Assembly: GCA_036897625.1 (NCBI GenBank)
Contig: JAYMTA010000404.1
Span: 1 to 29,742 of the forward strand
Direction: 5' to 3'
DNA length: 29,742 bases
Source: Pelargonium cotyledonis
Lineage: Eukaryota; Streptophyta; Magnoliopsida; Geraniales; Geraniaceae
The first letter of the stretch is position 1, and each line of letters opens with the position of its first letter. This document shows, piece after piece, positions 10,601 to 22,600 of the stretch. A model generated the notes under the pieces. It searched no databases. It saw only the letters and a program-made list of their open reading frames with translations, and had not been told where the DNA came from. The position numbers and the translations under genes are program-made.

Positions 10601-13600
10601 GCCACCCAGCTAATGGTGCACATACTTAAAAGCAAGGTATGAATAAAGATTTGGTCTGCGTGAAAGATGTCCAATTCACATGTTCATAAAGGGAAAAATA
10701 AAGATATCACTCTCTCTCTCTTTCAGGAGTTTCACGCCAGTAAATGCTAAGTTACTAAAGGGATTTTAGGCCACAAACCATGCTAAGAACAGACTACAAC
10801 AAGGGGCCTGCATTCTAACTTTGGCTGAAATAAAAGGCATCATCACCAAAATTATACATGCTTTACATGAAGCAATAATTATACCTGAAGATGCCAGATA
10901 TTATCGGTATTTTAAAAATATATATATATATATAACAATAATTATACATGCTTTACATGAAGATGCCAGATATCCGCCCTATTTACGATTGGGATGAGAG
11001 AATATTCTTTACCTGCCCTTCAGCTCTTAGCTCACTGGACTCAGATTGTGAAAGCTCTGTATTTGAAACAGGCCTGTCAACAGCAGAGAGCAACATATTT
11101 GTTGCAAACAGCTCCACATTCTCTCTTATGTAGCTCAGCAGATAGAGCTTGTTTGCTACCTGTCAACTCAAATAGAAGAAAGTTTCAAGCATCACAGCTT
11201 AAATTTCTTTTATAAATGTGAGAAACCCTACCAACAGCTAGAAAAGACCCATTAACTAGACCCTACAAAATAAGTTAGTAGTGAGTACCAGACGTATAGC
11301 TTTTGCTCGTATCTCATCTTGTGAATGGATCGCACACTGCAAATGAAAAGTAAAATCATAAGCAACAAATATCAGTAGAGAACATAAATATGATATTAGG
11401 TGAGAAAAATGAGTGTAGGTAAGACAATCGTGTATGGTTATTTTTTCCTATGGAATATGAGAAGCATTAATCATAGGGGATCAAGCAATAGGGAATGCCC
11501 TCAAGAATTTAATTAAAGATCCTTTTCATGCAGATTACAATTTGATGTAAGCTCATGCAGTATCCAGCTGATGGTAGATAACCCAGATACAGATAATTGC
11601 CTGCAAGTGTATGCATACATCCACAACAAGACGGCACTCACTATTTCTACAGGTCCTTCATCACTTTCTTGAGCGCATGATAAGCTACATGTGTGGGTAT
11701 AAAAGCACAGCAGGATGGCCCTCATTATTTCTTCTACAGGTCCTTAACCACTCTCTTGCGCAAATGATGTGCTAGCATGCAATTATACTTAAGTATAGGT
11801 CAAGATTACAGCAAATGGTGGCCCTCATTATATGTCTTTCTTCTATTTCCCTGGTTATGGGACCGATTAGGTGAAGATAAGATAAGCCGTTCTCACAAAA
11901 TATTTTTCCAAATTCATGGAACAAACAAAACTAAGGAACTAGTAAACTACTTCGAATAAGCCATTCTCATACTTCCCAATAATTATTTCAACTTCTAAAA
12001 ACAAGCATATTGACTGCGGATAAAAGTAAATTCATAATAAGAACACTTAAACTTACTCCAACCTAAAAGCTTAAGATGTTAATCGGACGACCCAACTAGT
12101 AATCTAGTATAACAGCTCTCATATTCCACGCATTACCAATGTGGGATGCTTCAACACCCCCCTCACATACAGACATGCTCCACATGTGGACCAAGAATAA
12201 CACGGAGAAGCAACACAAACAGGCCACACAGGCTCAAGACCAAACCAGCTATAACTCCATGATAAACTTACATCAGCCTAAAGCTTAAACAGTTAGGTGG
12301 ATCATGGATGGTCTAATTAGTATATCAAGCCGTCTCAAACTCCACACTTTCAATGTGTATACTTCAACAGGAACTATATTGCGCTACAAGATTCTAATGG
12401 CCAGGTTACCTTCAAAGCTATACTTAAGCAGGCTTGTCGGTTACATGGGCGTCCCAGAATCAAACTCCATACAGCACCAAGGCCTTGGGTAACACGCTCA
12501 ACATCACGAACAACTCTTCCACTCTGATCAATAACATCAGCATAGCAAAGATCTTCCAGAACTTTTAAGGCAGATTCAGGAAGATGTGGAACTTCACCAA
12601 GAAGCCTGCTGAAAGACTTGTCTGAGGCCGGAAAGTTGTCCAGCAAAGACTTAGCCTACATTGAAAGGTTGTAAGTATATTGATCATCATATAATTAAAG
12701 ATCTCGTTACACTAGCTACAACGTGCTTACCACTGTCAAGAGGAATTTTTCATATGCAGCAGCAGCAGCCAACGAAGAGTTCTCATTCCGATCTGCAACC
12801 ATGAGAGAACGCAAATGATACAGGACTTGCAATACAAGCTCATGTCCCTGAAAAACAAACTGATATTAATAAGAAGTTGAAAGGAGGGGTGGGGGGAGTG
12901 GTCTAAAGAAGGTCATAAAGAATAATATTAGTTGAAAAGATGTCTAAAGAAAAACACTTGGAAAGAAGAATCAATTGCCGATGCCTAAAGGTCGAGCACT
13001 CAAATTTATTCAGGTATTGACCCATGTAGAGAAAAGCAAATTTGAAGGACTACAATCCCCCAGCACATACCTTTTGCTCTTGGTAATCCACAACAATATG
13101 TTTCTGCAACATTGTTACCACATCATCATCCGCATCAGCCTGTGAAAATAATAGCATATAAGTCAACATATAAACTATTAAAAGTGGTAATTCATTCCTC
13201 GATTATTTCCATGAGGAGTGATAAGGAGATGACAACAGGTCAATGGCAAGCACGCATTGTAGAGTCGCCAACTCAGCTATCTGTGCCACCAACCAAGGAT
13301 CACATTTGTTGCAATTCCTTAAGAGTTGGACTGAATCTCCAATATCATTCCCGATGGATGAGAATTAAACTAAAGAAAAATCAAATCATGGACATAGACT
13401 AGACCAATAGCTCTCAGCCAAGATCTAATATGAAGGACAAATTAGGTAGCTCCATAGAACAGCCATAGTACAAAACCATTAGACAAAGCAATGTGTACAA
13501 AGGATTCCAAGGCTGGTTGGAGAGTAGTGACCAAGCCCATGAAGCCCAAACGATATACGTGGAGATCAGAACAATGCACATACTCCCAACCGGAGGAGAT

Positions 13601-16600
13601 TAAGCAGGCTGAGTTAGCCAAGTAACCATCAGCCGAGAAGAGACACGCAGAACTTACTTAAGGATGATAAAGAAAGAAGATGGACAGAGAACAATCCAAA
13701 CAGAATCTGTATTAGATTACTAAAGTACAAAACATATACATCCTATTCCAACCAAAGTTGAACCTTATTACTCAGATGTCATATCAAATTCTTTGATTTA
13801 AAAAAACATTGTACCTGACTCATATTAACCAATTGGTACAACAAAAAGATAACAAGCTCATAATAATCGTGACGGAGAACAGTAACCAAGAATTGAAAAT
13901 CTGAGAGAGGAAGATGATAACTAAGGCGAAAAAGGGGGAATGGTAGAAGAAAGGGAGGTACAGAAGAAACAATAGAGAGACAGGAATTCAATAGTTCTGT
14001 AAACAATATTCCAAACTATAACATGTTAAGAGAACTTATAGGAAAACCAATCCATCAGAAATAGGAAACCCTTAAACAACCCATAGCAAATAGGACACCA
14101 AAATAACAACTAAATAGCCTAGATAACATAGAAACCCTATTTAGACAGTTCCGCACAGATTTGTCAGGTGACAACAGCAGATGGGCCATAGAAAGACACA
14201 TTCTACAATAAATCAACCAAATATATATGCAAATAAGTTTTACCCACCTGAACAACCAAACGGGCAAGTAATGCCATGCGTGTCAAGCTAGAACCGGTAC
14301 ACTGTAAATGTTTGTATGACACAATAATCCGTTCAACAGCCAGATTCCTCACATTTCTTTGCTCCTCCTCAGGAATGTCAACATATAACGGAAGTTGGGG
14401 CAAGTCCAGACAGATCTCTTCGGAAGCAGATGCATTTGAAACAGATGGAGAATGCTGCTCAACTTCTAACGAAGATAATGTCTCATCCGCAATTGTAGCT
14501 GCAACATCTGGAAAATCTGGAGCAACTGAATCCTGGTCAACTTTCCAAGCAAGAGAAAGTGCAGGATCTGAAGTAACATCAACCCCTGGAATGGGGAGCC
14601 TTTCGGCCCTTTGCTCGGGTCCATCTGGAACGTCCTCTTTCGGGGCTAGTTGTCCAGTTCCAGAAACCAATGGGCTTTCTAAGATGTCATCATCAATCTT
14701 AGATTGGGATGTCATAAGTTCCAAGGAATTATCAACAGATGCCCCAATAGGAAATGGTGGAGGCTTACTTAAGGCATTTGAATTATCAAAATCAGATTGC
14801 ATGCTACCACCAATCTCCGAGGCAGGTACTGATGGAACTTCACTGGGTGTAGCTACACGCCGAGGATCCAGGCGACGGGGATCCTGAAAGAATTTAACTA
14901 GTAGTTCAGTTGAACTGATATAGGTAAAACAAATGTCTGGTACAATAGATAGTGCAGAAAAGCAGTGATTAGAATGTAGTCACATTACCCTTCTTGGATC
15001 TCGTTTAGAATCTGCCGGGAGATTATTGACAGTGGAGATATCTGATAACGCTGTGCTGGTTGTAGTGATTGTAGAGGAAGGTATTTGTGTAGGGAAAACT
15101 GGTGATTGCACGGGAACTGTTGGAGTAGATGTTGCAACAGCTTGACCTGAATTACCAAGAGAACCAATTTGTTGATTTACTGGTAAGTTCCCAGGCCTCG
15201 TGAAAGGTGGTGGAGCCTTAGGCAAGTGCTTCATGTTAGTAATTACTATATCAGCCAATAAATCAGGCTGAACTTTCGAAATAAGAATTTCTAATGAATC
15301 GGCTCCCCTTTCTCCTTCAGCAAGTAAAGCACCAATCATAGCAATCATTTGTTCCACAGGAGTCAGATCAACATCCATCAAGGTGCTGTTGGGAGTTAAA
15401 CCATTGGCAGAAACAAAATCCAGCGCAGAATCATTTGTTTGAGCTGGCAAAGCAGAATGCGTATTGGTACTATAGCGAATCCGCTTGGAAGCCACCTCAT
15501 AACTATTTATTGATTCTTCATAATCATTCGCCATAGACCTTTTCTTAAACAGATCCCCTGAAATAGGTTGCTGGTTTGCCAATTGATCATCCTGATATAC
15601 AAAAGTATTTTAAAGCAAGGCAACTGAAACTAAAAGTCCAGAAATTATAAGACAATCATTTGTAGAGTTGATAGTAATTGAGCATGATAATTACCTTGCC
15701 CAACTTGGCGTCACGAGAAGCACGTTCAGCCTGTTTCATCATTTTATCAACCTGCCTAAGAACTTGATCAGCCGCATCTCCAGCATTCATTGCTCTTAGA
15801 ACCCTAAGCAATCTATCTTTGGACTGTGATAAAACATAACACAACTTGTCAACCATAATAGTAACAGAAAAACTAATAGGTCTCTGTTGTCACGAATGAC
15901 CCAATAGATCCCAAGAACTTTCATGTCCACAGAACACAAGAGAAAGAACCCAAACAATACAACAATATTTTTTATAGTTTTGAGCTCAAGGGTTCCTAAC
16001 TCAGAAAGTACTTATTTACAGAACAGTATATTCATATGTGCGTCCCTACTGTAAACTTAGAAGCAAATTATCAGCGGTAAAGAAGTACAATAACATAAAG
16101 TCAAATTATAAGGTCAAACATAAAGTACCACAGCAGACAGAGAATAGGTCAACTGATCTATAGTCAAATGAAGGAGGAGAAAGGAAAACAGATATGGATT
16201 TAGTGTGATGTATAAATAAAAAGATAGATGCATGAAGCCTTACCTCTATAATGGATGGATGGGTACATCTTAGGAACCCCAAAAAAGCGGTTCTAAAGCA
16301 GTAGCGGATACTTGGACCATGACTCCCCTTCACCACCTCAAAGTTTGGATCAAAATCAAGCAGAGCAGAAAGAACAGTACTATAGTGGATGGGTCTCTTC
16401 CTTGCTACCACTGCAAGACTGTCAAACCATGCAAAACAACAGTTAGCCAGATATAACAAACTGAAGAAAAGTGAAACTAACATCCCAACAGAACAATTGG
16501 ATCATGAATAAAAATAAATAAAAACACTACTACAACACACATTCAGTAAAATGGACAGGGGTGCTCACTAAGGGGAACACATGACAAAATTTACTCCCAT

Positions 16601-19600
16601 CTTGCCCATCTTGGGTTGCAGACATGGAGTAGCATCCCACAATGTCTTTGTCCCATGTAGAAAACTAAACTCAAATAGAGGATCCTTCCCAGTATTCAGG
16701 CACATACTACCTTTCCTAGCAATACCAGATTCAGTTTCAATCCTTTCCACAACTAGATGCCTAATTCCTATTTAGCTGTCTAAGTCCATGAAATCATCAG
16801 TATCTAAAGAAGCCATGCATACCCAAATAAGTAAATAATTAATATACCAGTGTCAAGAACATCACACAATGGAGTGATCAATTACAAGAAACTATATTTA
16901 AATTTATTGAGGACAGAAAAATTCTGTAATAGCAAAATATGTTCATTAAAATAAGTCACAAGAACATCTCATAGATAATGAAACTGGACCCTCATGTTCC
17001 TACTGACAATGACGGTATTTTTAATGCAAAGATGGTAAAGCAATAACCTGAGGGCAGTTTTGTCACAAGAATGTGTGTACAAAGAGAGGAAATAACACAA
17101 AACTTGAAAGGAAGTATTACTATACATACAGGAGGAGAATAACTTGCTTATAAAAAAAAGGAGGAGAATAACTTGTGAAACTAATAAACAGTAAAAGACC
17201 AGTTACAAAACTCCCCGAATAGAGCAGGCTATTTCTATAGATTTTGGGCAGCATAAGCAAAGGTTTTCAGTTGAAGAGTAGGAAGCAACGCACAAAAACT
17301 AGGTTATCCTGCAAGTTCTCTGTCCAAAGCTCCAATATAATTAAGTTGAGGATCAGCAAATTACAACAGAAACTTTCAAAGTCATTGAACATAAGGATGA
17401 GAAACTGCTTGTCACAACTATATTCAAGTATTTATAGAAAGTTAGTTGCTGATTATCATACTTTGAAGTATTGTGCTTGTCTTGAATTACTAAATCTAAT
17501 GATTTGATCTGAACAAATCTATTGGCTTTTAGAAGTAACTATCTTCTAGCTTTTTAGAAGTAATAGAAGCTATACCAGATACTTCCAGAGTAGCTTTTAT
17601 AATAAAAACAAAAGATCACAAGGGAAAACCAATCTGTACTCACCAAGAAAAGGTAACTTCAACCAATAAGGAATCCAGGCAGACAATAGAAGATAAAATA
17701 AAATGATGATTTGCCTACTACAAATAGTCCCAGAACAACATTTAAAAATTCACAACTCCAATGCTGTATCTAATAAGACACAAACAAGCATACAACATAC
17801 TGAATGTACCCCCTTATTGAAACTTCGCCACAGATCTATTTCCCTTTTATTAGCACCCAAAAACAAATGTTGTTGGAGCCAAATTCCCGAACAATAAATT
17901 TTAAGATCCAAAAAATTTCAATGAAAAGAAAACAACATATCAAACTGTCAATCGTATATATAAGAAAGTCAGCAGTCATTTCTCCACCTCAGTTAAGACA
18001 AATAGTATGCCAATTGTTGATGAATACAGGGAAATACTCATAAAATGCAATTTGGTTAATTGCATTTTAATGCTTTATGTTACAGCATAAAAAAAATCTT
18101 CACAAAGCACAAGATGCTTGCTATTACTATGCATCATATCCTACAGTTATCTATATCACATTCAAACACTGTGATAACACTACAGCAGACATAGCCTAAA
18201 GCAACTCAATATCACTGTAAACATTACTGTCCATAACTTATTTAACTAATTATTGCATCATAAACATAATCATTAAACATCTCACCCCACAACCACCAAG
18301 TTTTCATAACAAATCCAATGTCAAAATGATATTATAAAATAGGATTTTTAATGACTGATAATAAAAATAAATAAACAAAATTCGCATAGGTCAAAAAAAT
18401 GACTGATCAAACACATATTTTTCAATATACATATTTCAGTCTACCAAATCAGAAAAGCAAAGGACCAATATGAAATCCAACACCAAATACACACTGAATA
18501 CCAGATCATATGCATACAGCTCACCGCTGTGCAAATGAGCTATTTTTATATCTGCCAAAAAGTAAGTACGAGTGTCAAATCCATCCTCAATTTTTTTTCA
18601 GCACTTGACAAAAACTCACAGAACATGATTAAATAAGCACCTATGTATGTAACACTATTCTCAAAAAATTATCTGAAATGCCAATAAATTCATTTCAATC
18701 CGGTAGCCTATGTTTCTTGTACTGATTGTGGTTACAGTGGCACAACTTGAATCTCAAACTAATGTGCCTCCATCTTATGCATGCATCTCCTTCATTCACA
18801 ACCTCCCCAAAAGTATTCGTCTGACTATTAACTCTTGTTTATTCAAACTAAAACATCTTCCAGGATATGCATGGCAGGCTCTACTGTCCCCTCACTACAC
18901 TTAATTTATCCCTTCCACAAAATAGCTCATGGCCTGTTCTAGTCAGATACTCGAATCATCATCATCAGAATTATACTAATCTTCATTCTCCATTATCAAA
19001 ACCAAAAACATGGACAACTCATCCTCAAGTCAAAAAACACTTACACAGTGTCAAGTCTTGAAAACAGAAATGTGTTTTGTGAATCAAAGTTCAACAGGAG
19101 TAATCATTACTCTAAAGGTCTCCAAAGCAGTTCACATCATCCTATCACTCAGCTATTTTAGTCAACACTCAACAGCATATCCATTGTGATTTCATATAAA
19201 AAATAATAATAATAAAAACATAAACAATAAAACCTAAGATATGTGACCACTTCTGCAGGGTATGCACTTGACTATACAAAGCCAACTGTCTGAAGAAACT
19301 AAACAAAAACCATGCTACACAGTTTGTGTTTTTCAAGAACTACCTATCACATAAGGCTACACAGTTTGCCTATCAAGCAAAACTTCTAAATAACCATCAA
19401 TGAACAGCCCAGGATACCAATTGTTACATCATATGACTTGATCAATCAAAATTTGTTCGCACAATGGAAACCAACATGAAGAAAATCAATTAGCATACAT
19501 AAAAATGAAGCATGAATGAACATCTATATATATATATATAAAAAATATATATTAATTAATTAAAAAAAAAACATTTCCTAATAATAGGAAAACAATCACA

Positions 19601-22600
19601 ACAGTGTGGATACATACCAAAGATAAAGTGTTGATCAGAAATAATTAAAGAAACTGAATTTAAGTAGATGGAAAAAATAGTTCGGCCAAAAATAAGAAAA
19701 TTTTTGGAGCTAATTAATCATATGTAACATGATGTACGATTTTGCAAGAACCTGAGGAGCTTCCTACTACAACGTCAGGTAAAAGAGCATAAACAAAACC
19801 TGGTGAATGCATTCACTAAGACCTGAAGAAAGAAATTGTGTTTCATCAACTGTAGGACAGCCATTCAGTGTATTCAACACAAAATTTTATGCACAATGAA
19901 GGTGGTGCAGATTCAAAATCCATTTTCTACAAACACTAAATAACCAAACAAGCTAAACATCACCAAAAAACAAAACTGACATAAAATCTCATAATCTCAT
20001 CACAATTCAAATTGTCCTATAACATGCAATATTATTATCCCTGATTACCTGTTATTGACCTAAACATGATATGAATATGAATTTTCATATTTTCGGCAGA
20101 TGAATAATGCATGATACTTGATACAGAAGATACATATACTGCACAGTGATGCTTCATACCACAGGTAGACCTATCCAGCACACATTTTATTACCCCACCC
20201 ATGCAGTAATCTAATCATGTGGAAACCAAGAACAGGCATAACAAATCAACTAGGCATAAATAGGAACACAAAAAAAAAAAAAAGTCTGAACTTGTTATAG
20301 TTTACTGTAAAACAGGAAAAGAATGTTGCCATCCAGATGTCACATATAATTTGAACAAGTGTAAACATTGAAGTTTTAAAAAAAAAATTGTTTCAAATAT
20401 ATGAAAATCTATGAAATATATTCTAATCCTCAACTATTTTTGGAATTTCTTCAAGCTGTGAGATCAGTATATTGCACAATACATCCCACAAATTCAAGCA
20501 GCTATATTATCCATCCCTCTCAGTCCCCTTCCAGTGATGCATGCAGTCTATATGTTTATGAATGGAATATATCAAAGCAGTTGCCTTGAGCTGCAACGTA
20601 AAAATCAGAGACATGTTCCTACCAGAATGATATATCTTGCTTTTACAAAATTAAATATCAGATCATGACTATAGGTTTAGCTAATCATCTAGAACATACT
20701 ACCAATTGCAGATCAAATTTTAAGTCTTACTGTGACTTAAGCATAACAGGATTCTAGGTTCTCAGATAATAAGAAAAGTGGTATAATTCTCAAAACAATA
20801 ATGTGGGAATTGAACTAGAGGGATTTTAGCCATGAAAAATGATGAGAAAATACAGATAGAGAATACTGAAGATTTAAAAAGAAACACCGACAGCTTCACT
20901 CCGAGACAATTTTCTAGGCCTTCAATTCAGTTTCACAAATGAGTGCAAAATCAATAACTGCAGAAATGCTGTAGTCTAATGCTTAAATGCAACTCTTGAA
21001 GCAATGACTTCAGATCACAACCACCAGGTACATTATTTGTATGATTACCTCGTGCTTTAGCACATAGTAATCACTCATATGCAGCTAACAAACTCATTAA
21101 GCAAAACTCACAGCCTTCCTGGAATACCTTGTTTACATAATGATAAAACCGGTCGGCCAGATGCAAATGTACAACAAACCATATCTATAAAGAGAAATAA
21201 AAATGATTAACATAGTAACAAAAGCAAATAAAATATATATGTATAGAAAGAGGAAACAAAAGGGAACTGACAATACATGATAGCACGCATCATTATAGGT
21301 TGGATTGATACTGGCAACCATAATACAGAGATAACAGATATTTGTTGGATTATTAAAAACAATTTGAGTTAAAAACAAGAAAGAGAAACACAGCAAATAT
21401 AGGAGAACAATACCCGTTTAAATGAAATTTCGATTAATATTTGAAGGTATTAACTGTGTATCAACTGTTATGGAATAATTAATACATTTCCAACACTTGA
21501 ACATTGTCAGCTGTGTGCACAAGCAGAGATACTCAGAATATTGTAATTAGATGGTATATAACAGTTTACAAAACATAAACTGTGTCGCTTGACCACCAAA
21601 TTTCTCTAAGCGCGTAAGATGACCATTTTATCCCTGTTTAACCAATCCTATCACGGGCCAATAGTGCTCCATAGTACCCAAACAATGAGCAGTCTAAAAG
21701 TGTCTAGTCCTGTAACTCCCATTATCTGAACCACCAATGCAGCAACATCCAATGCCATTTAACTCCTCATAAGAGAGCTGGTCAGCATGCTGCAATAATA
21801 CCACAAACAAGCAGTCGAGATTGTACTATGGCCTGTTTCCATGTGTTAGTGATCCCTCCAAAATATTTGAAATAGTAAAAAACACAGGAGAAAATGTAGT
21901 TTACTGCCTAAAGTATGAAAAGTTGAAAGCCTTCATTTATCTGAAGATATTTAATAGTGTTAGTAACCTGTAAAAACATAAGTATTATAGAAAACAAAAT
22001 CAAACATTCACAATACAGAATGCCATAGATTCACCTTCCTGCAGGAGAAGGAGCAAACACAATAAGGCTGAAAATGGAAGTCTTGGGTAAATTGCAAGTT
22101 GAACAAGGTGAAAAAGAATTCATGCAAAGTTTCTCTAATCAAATGCAAGAATTATTTGCATGCTCGACATGTGAGCCAATGCACAGAGCAACGATAGCAT
22201 ATGTAATCCTAAAGAAGAAGAAACTTATGTATGCGCATAGATACATGCTTAATAACCAATTATGCACACATACATACTTAATAATCAATATATGCACACA
22301 TCCATACTTAATAATCAATACATACACACATCCAACCATCAGAAGAGCCAACTCATAAGCCAACAGATCATAACCACGTTAAACCATATGCACCCCAACC
22401 CCCAAACAGACAGCTACATTGATGCCCTGTTTATATGATTGAGTCTAGAGCAGAGAGAAGAGGAAGACAAACATAAATATTGAATTTGGAATGAAGTAGA
22501 AATGAGGAAACTGTGCTAGCGCTACTTTTTCTCCTTTTCTCACCAGAAACAGAACAGACATAAACTAAGGCTCAATTCAAAGAATGGTTGATCACTAACA

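Larger units (their letters stand above)
9029..13139 (-). other. ESP4: Symplekin exons 10-19: middle helical region (residues 757-1121)
   Basis: Exons are 13139-13071, 12847-12731, 12655-12410, 11336-11289, 11159-11013, 10411-10250, 10146-10084, 9475-9365, 9251-9168 and 9076-9029. All begin and end in phase 0. Recognisable family segments include HELVLQVLYHLRSLM, KVLEDLCYADVID, VANKLYLLSYIRENVE, LISLFFALCTK, GLVFDIYGRAPKTVKQ, AIHRHIPILIRTLGSSH and DATILIPMLSSLSKDE. Exon 14 ends in a short Ser/Glu-rich insert (ELSQSESSELRAEGQ), and exon 15 opens with another Ser-rich stretch. Confidence 0.9.

Noticed and set aside
13112..13402. 96-codon plus-strand frame in intron 9
   Set aside because: It overlaps antisense exon 10 at its start, and the rest shows no domain. 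A decayed insertion is possible but unsupported.
14276..14887. 203-codon open frame on the plus strand
   Set aside because: It lies antisense to symplekin exon 9, whose minus-strand reading matches the family and has proper splice sites. The plus-strand frame is a composition shadow.
16568..16775. Opposed short frames next to symplekin exon 6
   Set aside because: They have intron-like base composition and no family match. The segment has a faint repeat-like look (ACATGGGACAAAG), but no partner end was found.
18710..19061. Overlapping plus-strand frames in intron 5
   Set aside because: They have no recognisable domain, low-complexity composition and no splice or start support.
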